A stretch of DNA of 64,000 nucleotides from Marsupella aquatica. Lineage: Eukaryota; Marchantiophyta. Location of the stretch: assembly GCA_973895155.1 (NCBI GenBank), contig OZ316895.1:6014001-6078000 (forward strand), given 5' to 3'. The position numbers were made by a program, and so were the translations under genes. Shown piece by piece: positions 1-13,711 of this stretch (position 1 is its first letter; each line of letters opens with the position of its first letter). The notes beneath the pieces are model-generated. The model was given only the letters and a program-made list of their open reading frames with translations. It had not been told where the DNA came from and did no database searches.

Positions 1-1267
1 TTATTTTCACCACTTTGAGCTGTCGGAGAGGTTTGGAGCAGGTTTTGCATGTCCAGGACCACCGTTGAGAATGAGATTCTGCTGGCACTGTCAGTGAGAA
101 AAAAGTGAGGGACGAGGATGTCGCCCTGACATATATTAAATGTTTTGCGGCCCCCACCGGAAGATAGTCAGAAGCTTCCCAAGGTCGTCCACTCGTCAAT
201 GAAAATCCTTTTCACTTTTCCCATTTTAATCACAGTACTGGACTGAAGTACGTTTTTGGGCAACTACGTGGTAAATGTTCCAGAAGGTCGTGGCAATGGA
301 GAGAAAGGCAGTTGGAAGGTGACATCCGTCAGTTTGTGTCATTGACAATTATCTTTGCATTGTTGTGCCCTCGAGATGGAATTTTTCATGTTGTCCCACT
401 GTTGCTTCGATGGAAGTTGGACGAAAATTAAATGATATTTTTCCTAGTTTTTTGCTTATGCACCTACGAAAAATTCAGTAGTCTATGGAAATGGGAATCA
501 ATCATGGTTTTGTGCCTCAAGCTAGACTCGTCCGACACGGTAATCTGGTAGTGTCCAGTAGCTGGTGCACCATTGACACAGACCTAGCTCCTAGACAACT
601 TACTGTTCTTCCCTTGTTGGTTTTATCCCTCGACCCCCTCTCTGTATAGCTATTCGTCATTGTTAGGAGGGACCAGAATTTTTTTGGTTGATTTTTGATG
701 ACTTGGCATTGACACTGTGCGATCTCGTCCACAACAGTCAATATTTGTTCGTTCTCTCACTTATTGCAATGTTTGTCAATTGGGTTTCGGAGCAATCAAC
801 CGCCTCTGTTCTCCATGTGCTATGTACCGGGGTCATCTCGATTCGGAACCATCTCATTATGATTGGAATGATGCAATGAATGCAAGGTCTCTGAAATTTC
901 TCGGAATGTTCCACAAGTTTATTGTAGGCAGAATGTTATCAGACAATTGGAATCTGACACTGGGTCGACAAGTGAAAGACATACTTCGTACTGGATCCTA
1001 GTCCGCTTTTAAAACGGCCCACAAAATAGTGTCTCCCATGAAAGTTCTGGGGCGATCTAACTCAGGAAGTGTGTTTGAAGCAGCTAGCATCAGCAGACGC
1101 CCAAGAATCTTGTAGATGTCGAGATCTAGGGATGAGTAGCCAAGACTGAAAGGACGAAGGGGAGGGAGACGACCAACGGAGAAGATTGGAGAAGTGGGAG
1201 ATAAACAGAGGAGGAGCATGACGAAGAAAGTTATATAGCTTCTTAAGCGTGGGGTGCATCTTCGAGG
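1..1267. other. 5' flank of MAT2B-like gene, no gene recognised
   Basis: No exon, RNA gene or transposon was recognised. Short open frames exist on both strands, but none has a familiar domain or convincing splice structure. The last 100-200 bases presumably include the promoter and 5' UTR of the MAT2B-like gene. No clear TATA box was found. Confidence 0.4.
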
Positions 1268-3577
1268 ATGTCAAACGTGGAAGTCGAGGGAGTGGTGTTA
1301 GTGGTCGGGGGATCAGGCTACCTGGGCCTGCATCTCCTGCACTATTTTGTGACCAGCACGAGATTTCGTCTAGCTTTCACGTACAGCAAAAACGACTCCC
1401 CTCCGCCTGCTCCATTCTTGCAAAAGGTTCCGTCCTTCCGTATGGATCTGCGCACAGGTGCCGGTCTCAGCGAGATATCTGACGCTCTCGGGCCGGTAAG
1501 AAAATTTTTCTCTTGTCATCATCTGTGCTTGTGTCTCCCAATTTTTTTATTGTGTTCGCTTCAGTGCCATTGAAGAGGGACCCGAAGCTGTACGGTAGAG
1601 AGGGACATTGCTCTTAGCTTTTTCAGTTCACAAGAGCACAATCTGGAGCGCTTCTGCTGAGACGGTTCTCATTATGTAGCCTCTGTCGCAGTCTTTTGGA
1701 CATTAGATCTCCTAGCTTGGTTGGGAAGGTACTAAGGCTGCACACTGATGGTAGTGAGAGTTATGCAGACGATCCTCAGCATTTGTGTATCTATGTTTGG
1801 ATGGTTTGTGGGGGGTAGGTTTTGTGATTTTCAGTGGTCAAATTTTTTGGGTCTCGCCGTCATTTGCCCTAAAGTTGAGTGTTGGGTATCCCTTGAAAGT
1901 AGAGTTGGGAACGTGTTGGGAACGTGTTGGGAGAGTGCTCGAAGGGAAGGGAGCAGATTTTTTTCACCCGCTGAGCTTGTAATATGAAATTGAACTAGTG
2001 TTGAGCTCGCTGCAAGTGGCTAATTAGAGGAATCCTGTTTGGGTGGCCCAGCCATCTGTTGTGGTGAATTGTGCAGCAATCGCAATTCCCAGGGAGTGTG
2101 AAGAGAATCCCGAGCTAGCTGACGGTGTCAATGTGCCAAGATCGATCGTTCACTGGCTGAAATCATTCGCTCATAACAAGCCGCTGCTCATTCACCTTTC
2201 CACTGATCAAGGTACTTCTCTCTCCCTTGTTTTTCCCACGTACAGCACAAGTTCAGCTGAAATCTGAAACTTTGCAATTGCTTGTTTTACAATAAATCGA
2301 GTGGGTTAACGATATGGTGAAGTTTGCAAATCTTGCACAGTTCTTCCACTTTTGGGTTGCGACTAAATTTGGGTTCCTCCAGAATGTTCCGGAAATACAA
2401 ATACACGAAATGTCTTGCATAGACAATTTTCGCATGGATGTTGATTTGTTTGGCCGATCGGGGTGGTTTTTAAACACCCTCTGTACGGCTGAAACTCGAC
2501 TAGTCTTAAGAGTTTTGTCTTGGTGATTCACAGTATATGCCGGCACGAAGGCGTTTTACAAAGAAGAGGACGAAACCAAGCCTGTAAACGTTTACGGTAA
2601 AACTAAAGTCGATGCTGAGAAACTTATTCGAGCTAATTGGCCTAATTATGCAATTCTGCGGAGCAGCATCATTTATGGACCACAGCCCGCTTTTCCAGTT
2701 CCCAAGACACTTCCAATTCAGGTGCTTGTGACAACAGTTCTTCCCTGCTTGGTGTTTGTAATTATTCACAATGTCCCTCTTTTGCAGATGTTTGACTTGA
2801 CCCTTCATTGTCAAATGTGCAGTGGATCGATTCCACTCTGGCATCTGGGACGAAGACAGATTTCTTCTCCGATGAGTTCAGATGTCCTGTCTATGTCAAA
2901 GACGTTGTGAAGGTGGTGGTGCTTGTAATGATGAACTCAATGGCAGGTGCTAATTGATTCTTTCAACTTACTTTGCCCATAATTAGCCTCCAATTCTCGA
3001 TGTCGCTTCACACATAAATTTCCTTGCCAATAATCTGAGTTTTTCATTTGCTCACTCAGCCTTCCTTAGTCAGTTTTGCTTACACTTCGTTCATATTGCA
3101 GCGGGGGGTTTTGCACAACTGTTGCTAAATGTTGGTGGTCCAGATCGGTTGTCACGAGCTGGTATGGCTGAAGTGCTAGGTCAAGTTAGGGGACACGACT
3201 TGACTCTTATTAATAATGTCTCGGCATCAACGGTAAGAATTTTAACACGCTTGCCTTCTCTTTCTTGGAGAGCATGTTTCGTGTCCGATGTACTTGCCTA
3301 TTCAGAAGAATGCAGATTTCTAGTCCTAGAGATTCAGCTCTGTTACCCACTGCGGGGTTTTTTCCGGTAACATCTGTAGGAAATTTACTCTTGACATATT
3401 TCCTTCCAGGTGAATCGAGGTGTGAAGAGCCCCCCTGACATTTCCATGAATATCTCGAAAGTAAAGGCACTACTCGGCATTAACATGACGAGTTTTTCTG
3501 ACGGAGTGAAGAAGACGTTTGAGTGTATTGCAGCAATTACCAAAGAAAACGTTGAGGTTATTGAGACAGACCTCTAG
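1268..3577 (+). CDS. MAT2B-like / RmlD-type NAD(P)-binding Rossmann protein (six exons)
   Basis: I read a six-exon CDS: 1268-1495, 2052-2211, 2534-2721, 2823-2946, 3102-3232 and 3410-3577. It totals 999 nt (332 aa plus TAG), every intron is GT-AG and all phases match. The start is the ATG at 1268, directly before the Rossmann strand. The nucleotide-binding loop GGSGYLG is at residues 14-20, LSTDQ at 125-129 and the Tyr-x-x-x-Lys pair YGKTK at 150-154. These mark an extended-SDR fold of the RmlD / methionine adenosyltransferase beta-subunit type. Length and exon texture fit the plant family represented by Arabidopsis At4g00560. In animals MAT2B binds NADP and regulates S-adenosylmethionine synthetase. 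In plants the role is not settled, so regulation of SAM synthesis is inference. The protein is probably cytosolic, with no signal peptide or membrane segment. No frame breaks are seen. Confidence 0.88.
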
Positions 3578-5713
3578 GATGGTACGAAGCAGCCTCTTGA
3601 TGACAGTAGACAAGAAGAGCGATGACAACAGAACAATCAGATTTTCAGGAGAGACTGAGGACACAGGTTTGAGCACAAGAGGAGACAATCTCTATGTTCA
3701 GTTTGGATCTCCTTCCGAAGAGTTCATCACTCGATCCTCTAGGTTATAGCTCACTCCAATTCGTATCGTTAGGATGAAAGTACAGGACCCTAGTGCGACT
3801 GAAGTCCAATTTGTTGTAGTCTCACAGACAAAACAGGATGTCGAGTGCAAATGAACAATACCTAATTCATGCTGATGACCAACATGAGATGCTCTGCAAT
3901 ATCATGGAGGTTGGGGAGGATGCTCACTTTTCCACTTGTGGACGTATTATGAAACAAGCGGGGCAGAATTGGTCTTCTTGGGACTCCATCTAGTGGCCCG
4001 AAGTCCGCTGTAACCCGAATGTGATCGATAATCAGAGATTGATTCTGGTGCTCGCTGATACCGATAAAGGGGCTTTACGAGAGCTGCACTCGGGTACCAA
4101 CATTCATGCAAGACTTATTTTTGTTGTCAACGCATGAGTGATAGCTGTTGTTATTTACATTACTTCGTGTTCTCTGGGAGTGCTGACCGAGTTTTCCTTA
4201 CAATTGAAGGGACCTCATCTATAAAGATCTAGTCACAATCGGATTACTTGACCTTTGAATCCTGGGTGAGCTTCTGGAAGTAGGTTTTCTTCAAGAGTAT
4301 TCTACTATTTCGTCCCTCTATTGCGATGTATGGGGAAATTTGGTTTACAAACTACATGGAAGTTGCTGATCTTGCTGTGGAATGGGTGATCTTATGTTTT
4401 GAGCAACTTGCAGTTACAGACTATGGACCCTTTGATTTTCTCTGACCCTGCTCCAAGACTGGAACGCCATTTGGTCCAAAAGTTTACACGATCCCACAAC
4501 TGACGCCAGTATAGGCGACCTCATGTCTCGTCTACAAGCAAGGAAAAAGGATTTCAGCTTGGGCTTCAATATTCGCATCTCCCTAAATTCACTCAGACAG
4601 TGAAATGTTCAGATAACTTGGTGCGGCAGCTGTGTATGGCTGGGCCGGTAGCGGTGCAGTAGTAGTGTCACTTGGGCTCCTGCAGTCGTTTTTGGCCGCC
4701 ATGGTAATACGAGACCTTACCTCTGCTACCGCCAGTGGGCTGGTTAATTTTGTGGACGAGTGCGTCAGGGCAATTCTCGACTTTCCTTGTTTTTTAGGCA
4801 ATCTTATAAAGCCAATTTCGAGCTGAATTTTCTTCTGTAAGCGATCTCTTGAACTCAATTTCGATGGCTTTGTGTAGTTTCATTTCGAATGTAATGAATG
4901 CTTGGGGTGTAGGGTTTCGGACAGTTCGTGAGTGGGAGGTCGAGTTCGTGAATGGGAGGTCGAGTTGGAAAGTCCTCAGTACCTGATTCCAACGGATGAT
5001 TTTCGATGTAACAGGTTCTGTTCGATCCCATCGGCCCTGGCTTCGCCGGGAGGTCTTTCACCGTCCACTGCAAAGTAACATCCCAATTTGTGTCGGGATT
5101 GCTTAATGTAACGAATGCGGAGTGTCTGAGCGTCAAAGAAGCTCGTATTGTTTGTTTGTGGCAGGCGAAAAGAGGGATTCAGAGAAGCTTCGGTGAGATT
5201 TCTTTTCGGATCAGTCTCAGTGGTTGGATAATTGGTTGGAAAAGTTGAACACAACGCTGTCCACACTGCGAAAGTTGTCTTCTGTCACAATGTTCTTCTG
5301 GACGCAGATCAGGACGGTGTTCTCGTTTACAGCACCTGACCTACATCATGTGGTGAGAAATGCAGTGGTGATTAGCAAGAGTTGTCTTTGGTGGCAGGGA
5401 AATTCGATGTATCCAGTTATCAAACATAAGGAGACACAGCAGTCACTCTGGCTTAAGATTGGCTCGCATGGGTTGAAGCTGAGCTTGCAGTAATGCAACC
5501 AGGCACTGTATAGCTAAGAATATGTTCGTGGAACAAAAGGCTTCCAAAATGTGTCAAATTGGGGCAATGTGAGAATCTGATCAAACTCTTCCGACGGCAC
5601 AATATGAATACATCCAGACAGGTTTACAACATCTGGTTGATGGAAAAAAATATGTCCCCACTCTCTACCCTACAAAGAGTGATGTCTTACTAATAAATCA
5701 GGATTAGAAGCTA
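3578..5713. other. Intergenic / 3' UTR region, no gene recognised
   Basis: This follows the stop codon of the MAT2B-like gene and probably begins with its 3' UTR. Small open frames (for example 4632-4826 + and 4855-5136 -) lie on both strands, overlap each other and show no recognisable domain. I see no RNA gene or transposon end here. Confidence 0.35.
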
Positions 5714-5714
5714 A

Positions 5715-5845
5715 AATTGGGGTCTAGGTTTCTAGAGGAATGCCTCTAGAATTGGGGTCTAGAAATGGTCTAGGCTTCTAGAGTGATGCCTCTACAATTG
5801 GGGTCTAGAAACTGTCTAGGGTTCTAGAGTGATGACTCTAGATTG
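5715..5845. repeat. Short tandem repeat, about 46-bp unit, three copies
   Basis: The phrase AATTGGGGTCTAG recurs at 5715, 5750 and 5796. Each copy is followed by TTCTAGAG-GATGCCTCTA-like sequence. The first copy lacks about 11 internal bases. The unit is rich in CTAG/TCTAGA and nearly self-complementary in parts. No coding potential is seen. Confidence 0.8.
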
Positions 5846-6599
5846 TGACTCAAGGGTCTCACCAAAATGTATATGGATGGAAAAAAGAATAAATGCTACA
5901 TATGTCAAATGATAATCATGTATGATGATGTTTGTATAATTTTCTATTAAAATTTAAAAAATGGGTAGTCAGGCAACTTGAGGCTAAAAATCCATATGGG
6001 GTTTCTGCTATGAAGAACTGGCCAATTTCTCACTATTTGCAACATGATACCCTTGAATTTGTTTTTTGAAACAGCCATCAGATCTCTTGTTCTTGTGGAC
6101 ATAACAAATGAAAGAAGAAAGCCACTCCCATGGCCAGACCCAAATTTCTTTTAGGAGCAAAAGTTTCACTAAAATACCCTTGCTGTGTTTGGGCTCTCCT
6201 TGATTGACATAAGATAAGGGCACAGGGTCATCAACATCTTATCTCCTCCATCAATCTTAGATATTTGGCCCCATTATTTGTGTAGTTGTCTTTCCATCTT
6301 GTTGTTTCTTGTCCTGTCAAGGACACTTTTTTTATGATCCAAGGGTCTAATTGTTTTGCTGGCATTGACTCAAACACACAAAGTTGATTTATTACCAAAC
6401 AAATTAATGAATATTCTGTTTGAATATAACCAAAAATTACTGGTGTAGTGGAGCTAGGAAGCTACATAACATTTCCCATGGGGATCCGTAATTAATATTT
6501 AGTATATAAGATATTGTCTAGAAAAATTCTAATCTATTCATAGGGTCCATCTTTGTTATGAAAGTAAATTCTAACATGTTAGTAAACTACTAATCCTAA

Positions 6600-7560
6600 T
6601 TTTTGATATTCCTTTAAATAAAAAAATTTAGAAATTTAGAAATTTAGAAATTTTAAAAGTTTTGTAAAAAAATGATCTAATTTGATAAATTGATAATTTT
6701 TAAATGATATAAAATTAAAATATATTTTAATTGAACATACTATCTACATTTGTTTTTATAAAATTTTGATTTTATTAGACTTTTTTTAACTAACACTCAA
6801 TTTACAGTAATTTTTCTTTTGATTTGCTCCATATCTATGTGTGTTCTTTAAAAACATGTGAATCCATATCCAAATAGTGTAAAATATTTTTTCATCTAAC
6901 ATGCTATACTAAAGACTTATAAGAAGATATCATAAATACACATAAAATTGTTTTGACAAATGTTCAAAACTATTTAATTTATTTAAATTTTTATTTTTCA
7001 TTAGATTTCATTAGGTCTCTTATCATTAGATTATATTTTTTAGTTTAATATTTTATTTTTTAATAATATAAGATATTTTAAAGTATCTAATAATAAATAT
7101 TTTTTATAACAAAAATTTATATTTAAATACATATATCATATATAATTTATTAAAAATTTTAATTATATTATTAATAATTATATTTAGATTATATATTAAA
7201 TTTTAATATATTAAATATATTATTTGTTTTATATATGTTTTATTTAGATATATTATGATATATTATAAATTAAATATTTATAATATTATTAAAATTAAAT
7301 ACATTTAATCCATTTAATTTTAGTATATAATAAATTTTAATTATTATCATATATTATAATTAGATGAATTATATGTATTTAATTTTTTAAAAATTTATTA
7401 TATTAATATATTATAATTTTAATATTTGATAATATATTATAATAATTTTAACATAAATTATATTAATATTTATTATATTTAATCATTTTAATTGTGAAGA
7501 GAATTTATGATACTTAAATTTATTTTCTTACTTTTTTGGATAATTAGAGTATCTTAAAAT
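6600..7560. other. Extremely AT-rich tract (about 1 kb)
   Basis: Almost all sequence here is A/T with scattered G or C, a strong drop from the neighbouring DNA. It starts with a TTTAGAAA micro-repeat near 6628-6655 and continues as TATTAAT/ATTATA-rich DNA. There are no open frames of note. It may be a decayed transposon, a matrix-attachment-like tract or slippage-expanded intergenic DNA. The sequence alone does not decide. Confidence 0.75.
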
Positions 7561-7789
7561 GAAATAGACTTTAAAATTAAATTTATATACATGAATAAGT
7601 CCAAAATACAAGAACATTCACATGGGTACAAGTGATATAAGAAGTGGAAGGTTTATATATATAGCCTATATTCCATCCTTGGTGGATATGTGTCATTGAC
7701 AACAAGGGGAGAAAAAGAGAATGAGCAAGCAAGTACTTTTTTCCCAATCAAACAAAAGACTAGGGAAGAAAAGAAGTAAAACATGTAAT

Positions 7790-8030
7790 CAAGCTTGAAC
7801 AATGACTCTTAGGCAAGGAAGTATATCTTTTTCACAATATCATTTTAGAGAGATATACTTAGTGGACCTCCAAACTAAACTTTTTCTCTTAATGGACCAA
7901 AAGATGGAGATTCTTCCCCAATGGACCCAAACTTTTGGATCCTCTCCCAATGGACCTTTGGGTTCACTCCGTACAACAAATAATTCTTTGTCAAACGGCT
8001 TACCACAGAGTTTGAACTGATTATGTAGCC
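7790..8030 (+). repeat. Dispersed repeat family, copy A
   Basis: A block with GAGAGATATACTTAG, then GGACCTCC, TGGACCAAA, a TTCTTCCCC/TTCTCTCC segment and CCGTACA recurs in the same order at 16,190-16,400. On the opposite strand it appears at 35,640-35,800. Conservation is patchy, so this is an old repeat of unknown class. No ends or target duplications were defined. Confidence 0.5.
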
Positions 8031-11000
8031 TGATGACAGTGTGGTTGGTCAAGTGTAGTGACATGAAAAGGTAAATGTGTACTGCATGGATAACACAAGG
8101 GCCATAGTGCAACGACCTCCAAGCAGTCTCCCACTAGAAGGATCTATGGTTGCATTGGAGCACCCAAAGCGCTGTAGCAAGACCTCCCAACTCAGTTGAC
8201 TACATTGTGGCTAATGCATTCAAACAAATGAAAGATCTTATGACCACATTGGGATACCCAAGTGTCAGAGTGTCGTCTCCCTTCTTGGTTGAATACAATA
8301 AATTTGGCTGTTGTATCCAAATTGAACTTCAAAAAAGAGAGTTCATGACCACATTGAAGCATGCAAACTCTGCAGCGTCCTCAAACTCATTGTTTTTTTG
8401 AGGAGAATACAAAAATTCAACAAGTTTTATAATTGAAATGTATCCTCCAAGTTTTTTATGAAATCTATAAGGAACCTGTTTAGTTCTCATTGAGTTTAGG
8501 TTTATTTCTTGACATTTTCTTCCGCCGCTTGTTTTTGGTTTTCCTATTCATGTTCTTGCTCATGTTCCTCCTACAATTACTTTTTAACATGTGCAAACTG
8601 TAGTGAAGGATCGGCCATAAATATAATTGGGTCAATCCAAGTTTATGTTTGCAATTTGATGCATTTTAGGCTAAATTTATTTTGCATAATGTATTTACTA
8701 TTCTTTCAAGATACACATAATTATGCATTTTGATTTTATGCATTTACGTTGTGGTTTGCCCAAAATTATAGTCATCTAACTATGTGTATACATTGTTGTC
8801 AATTTATACAAGTTCTGGGACAAGTTCTAAATGTCACTCTCCATATTGTGCTGCGGCCACATGGCAAATGATTCACTTCACATTGCAATTGTAATCAGAT
8901 GCATTTGGCGATGTAGTCAGACACTCATCAATCGTAGCACATCTTGCATTTTATAGTGACTTTCTCATATTGTAACGGCTGAAAATTGTGTTATAAGAAC
9001 TTCTGAAACGAAATGGTACCTTTAGTGGACCTCTACTGGGATAAAATACACATATTTTGGCCGGTTAACAAAAAAGGTTGCATTTAGAGGTCCATTAAGT
9101 TTATTAGTCCATCATTTTATCTGCAACATCTTTTAGGCTGACAACATCTTTGCTTAAGACCATCTTCTGTGCAATGATATCCTCTACAATGATATTTTTT
9201 TCCAATGTCATATTTTTCACAAACATTATCTTCTATGTGAATGACATCTTTAATTTGCCCAACAACATCTTTTGTGCAATCCTGCAAATGACAATGTGTG
9301 CCACGATGCCTTCATTGACATTGCTAATCATGGATGCATTGAGCTCGTCATACAGTTAATACCAACGGATATAAAATTGATTATGATAGCACAGTCCAAG
9401 AATTGATTTTTAAAGTTTCCCGTGCTCCCGGCCTCCACTTTATATAGGTACATTTCTTCTCAAGACAAAATAAGATAATTTATTAAATATTAAATATAAT
9501 TTTCTAAGAAATTGTAAACGTCATTACTCAAAACACTGCCAGACAAAACATGAAGTATATATGGACATGCTATATCATATGTCATGCTAGAGCGTGCTAT
9601 ATCAGCAAACCATCACGAGGTACATCCGGGGCATCATTTTCCTGTAACCATCCATAGCCTAAGGATGAAAATTGCTAAAAACAAATAAACAATTGGATCA
9701 GTGGTACACAAGTGTGACATGATGAGAGTCATTCCCTGGGACCGGTTCCCGAATGCTGTCAGGATCGAGGGAGAATGATTAATGATGCGGGATCTACAGT
9801 AAGGTACCTGTAGATTTCCATGTCCTAAAGAGGTGAAAAATGAAAAGTGGGTTTGAAGTGTCCTAAAAATAACAATCAAAGTGCGCTGATTGGTATTTGC
9901 GACATTTTTGTTGTTGGAAATATACCTTTTCGAAGCAACCATGAACAACGCACTGAGTGTGTGTGACCTCACGAGCACTAGTGTTTGAGAGATGTGTTCG
10001 AAATACAGTGAGACACGTCTCGTGTAGCACAATAATCCATCAGCCTAAAAGATTTGGTGGGACTCAGATCGATGCCATGCAGCGAGCACGATCTTCAGGT
10101 AGAAGCGCGTCATCCTTATTCAATAATAAAATTCAACGGCAATTCTGCATGATATCGATCGGAAACTGATGAGAGCAAGGCAAAGAAAATTCCACATTCC
10201 GGGAAAAGTAAGAAATGAAACACGGCACAAGATACGAAAGCCTTAAGCAATCACGGTTTCATTGCGGTTTGTCTCTCTTGGATCGCACCTTTCATTAAGA
10301 TTAATTTGGTTTTGGGTTTCTTGGTCATCTTGCCATTCAACTCTGCATCAGCATAGTACCCTGAGTCTCAGCTGTGCAGCTGAAGATTTCTGACAGATGA
10401 GGATGGCAGCAGAGGATTTGCCTTGCCCTTGTGGTGTGAGAAATCGAGTTGGCAGTGTGCACTGTGTAGAAAGTTTAGACCTCCATGCGGGTGCCCAGAG
10501 AAATCAGGACGATCGAGTGTGTAGCATGTCACTTAATTCTTGCATAGTTACCAGTGGACGGTGCTTCATAACTTAGTTTTAAATGAAGTTCTCTGCTAAA
10601 CCCATCAAAGTTCAAACTATGCACAATAGAATTCTGCTTTGAAATCTGAACACAACGTACAGAGACCTCTGGCAGATTCTTCGATAGCCTCATGGAAGTT
10701 CCAACACGAACGTCCTGTCTGGCGTGCAGTTATTTTTAAATCAATGCATGAAGTTACTTTAATTTGCATTAATTAATCTTTCATGGTAGTGCGATGCAAC
10801 ACTTGGGAAAACCACTGATTTGAATACATTAGCATGTTTAAAGCATTTTAATTGGATTGATCAAACCTGATCTACCGACCAAAACATTTAAACTAGGAGC
10901 TATCCAAGTTACTATCTAGCCAAATCTTTATCCAGTCAAATACTGGAGTGCTATTTGTTGATCCCTGGATTGCTCACAATGGTGATCTACGAAGGACAGG

Positions 11001-13539
11001 AAAATCTCAATCAGGGTAAGTCATGCCCCATGATCACAGGTATATATTATGTCACTTTGGGTGAACTGGACACAGTTGCCAATGTTGGTCGGTGTTCACT
11101 GTAACAAGTTTTGACTATAGTAAGACTGTATGCTCTCTCAGATTAATTGTGTCGATGCTAGAAAATATTACACGGACATCATCATTAATTTTCCATATGA
11201 ATTCCCATAGTACACGAAACATCTAGAGAGAGAGGACTCCAAAATATCTAGGGGAGAGAGAATGAGATGAGGAGGTTCATCAAATAGAGAAACAGAGAAA
11301 GTATCAAGTAGACAAATATCTTGGATCGTGGCAAACCCTCTCAAACTTAAGAATCTTTCTCGTTTTTTCGTTTAAAACGTCAAATTGATTAACAATCTTT
11401 CTCGTCCTAACAATTCCCTTCCTGCCTTTTAAAGCTAGGTGACACTATTATGGTTACTCCTACCCAATCATCTCTTGAATCATTTTATATACGTTCAGTG
11501 GGAGGGAGCTCTAGCAGCTGATGAACTCAGTGCCAGACAAAGCTGTCATCTCATCTCCGTCAGCTACTGTGCCTCTTCCATTGCACACTGTCGTACGTAA
11601 GCTGAGCACATCGATAGATACATCTTCGAATAATATTGAGCTTTTGTGGGAACGCGTGCGGCTCTGATAGCTCATGATCAGTCACGGTTATCTTCGCGTC
11701 ATCATCCCCTTGACGCTCTACCCGATAGTTCAATTCCGCCTCTGTCATGCAGTGGCTCATCTCGCATTGGTGCCCTTCTACGTACATCTTGAGCCAGGCA
11801 GGATCCACCAGTCATTGCAAGTCTGTCTTAACAGTTGAGGAGGGAACTCACGATGGAGTCAGCAATGTCAGTCAGTCCCCACCAAAACGTTTTCGGGAGG
11901 GTGAGCTAGTATTACAGTTCTGCACACAATGAGGACAAAGCCCACTCAAGCGCTAACTTGACGACCTACACCAACCAGCAGTGGCCACACCAACTTGCAG
12001 CATTGGCTCGGAGTGTTCTAGTAGGGTCACCGCCGTGTCTCATTGATATGATGTTTGCGATTTCCATTTAGGAAAAGCAAAATTATCAGTCTAGGGTACT
12101 TTCACTGAAAAAGAAAATTAAGATGGTCTACAATTACAGTTGCTTCCAAATTTACAGATGCGGTCTGACTGTCTCCGTCCCATCAAACACTTGAAACGCC
12201 AAAACAAAATATTTAACCCAACTAAGTCCAAAAACACACTCCCATGACTACAGCTCGAACGTCACAGCTCCAGCGCGTGTGGTACCGGAATTCTCTCGTC
12301 AGGCAGCATACGGATGGTGATTGCCTTTCCCCGAATACTTTGCACACTAGAGTGATGCAAGCTTCTTCGTTTTTGGCCATGAAAGTCGCATTTTAATGAA
12401 GAAAAGGTGAAAGAATAATTAATGACCTTCGTCGTCGTCCTCCAGGTATTGTAATCAGTAATCGGGATCTTCCCCAGTCCCCACTGTTTCGAAAAGTGTC
12501 CTTCTACAGTTGCTTGACCGGCTTGGCTACTCTCGTGGTCGTTTAGGGACCTCAGCAGCTGCACCTCTTTGCCCTTATTAATTTGAAGATGAACGAGCAA
12601 TAGAGTCTTTCTTTGCCTTTTCCGTTCTCCGTTTTTCGTTTTTTGCGAAAGGAAAGGGAAATGAGCAATAGAGATGTCATGGCCGTTTTTGAGCCTCTCG
12701 TTTGCTGCACGGCTCAAGAAAGGTACTTAAAAGGAGAGACTCAAATTTGATTTCCGAGGCAAAAAAGGAAGGTCCTTAAAGCCGCCTTTTAGAGCTCTCA
12801 GACCAGGGGGACCCACATGGTGATTGCATGACAAGACCTCTGTCCGTCTGTCGAGTAGGCAAATTTTTAAAAGTAAATGATTGTGTATGTGTAACTTTAA
12901 GCCCAGATGGACCCACCCACAAGGTCACTGACAAGACCACAGTAATAAGCAAATTCTTATAAGTACACGTCTACAGTACATAGCTTAACAGAACTTAACA
13001 GAACTTAATAAAATAATGCTGCCAAATAAGAAAAGGCGCCATAGGGGGAGACAAGATCCCAAAGGCAAGAATCGCAATAGAGGAGGACAAAGGAAGAAAT
13101 ACGTGAAGACAAAGAAGCCCCAAAAAGCCCAAGGGTCCCAAACGGCTGCCTGAGAACTCCTTCTTGATTTTCTCTTATTATACTGTAGTAGGGCATCCAA
13201 AAGCTGGGCCATGGCTGCAAGCTACTGATTTATGGTACATCTTGTAACTGTGGCTCTGGGACCCACTCAAGGATTTTACAAAATGGAGAGAGGCAGCATT
13301 GACTCGCCCCACAATGCAGGGGTTACTGCCTCACCTCAGTCTGATGCCATATATCCCTTAGTTTTCTTTCATTGTAGGTCATCCGCTCACAAAACGAAGC
13401 AACCACCACCACATTCCGCCCACATGCCTTCAATTGAACACTTCTTCCAGATTTCTGGATTTGCGCCTAAGTTCAGGAAACTCTTGATATTGGTGTTGAG
13501 CTGCCAGGCTTTCCTTCCTGTTCCTGAACATTGCTCTCA
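8031..13539. other. Long intergenic region without recognised gene
   Basis: I could not support any gene in this stretch. The longest frames (9634-10032 minus and 12262-12717 minus) have no recognisable motif and no codon texture that separates them from background. The part near 9000-9120 again contains GGACCTCTA / AGGTCCATTAAG phrases related to the dispersed repeat family. Confidence 0.4.
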
Positions 13540-13711
13540 CAATTTTCGTCAATGGGAGTTTCCATAACTCAAAAGAGTTATAGGGAACATGCCAAATTTG
13601 GCTCCCACAACTTTAGTCAATGGGAGTTCTCATAACTCTTTGAGTTATGGGAAAATATCATTCTGGTATCGCCAAGCTTTGGGAAAATATCATTCTGGTA
13701 TAGCAAGCTTT
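13540..13711. repeat. Paired hairpins and a 33-bp direct duplication
   Basis: Two short perfect stems occur: CATAACTC-aaaa-GAGTTAT (13563-13581) and CATAACTC-ttt-GAGTTATG (13631-13649). Each is preceded by CAATGGGAGTT. They are followed by two near-identical copies of GGGAAAATATCATTCTGGTA with trailing AAGCTTT. The layout suggests local duplication of an inverted-repeat unit. No function is assigned. Confidence 0.7.

Noticed and set aside
12262-12717. 151-codon minus-strand frame as a gene
   Set aside because: No recognisable domain, no splice context and no start or codon support.
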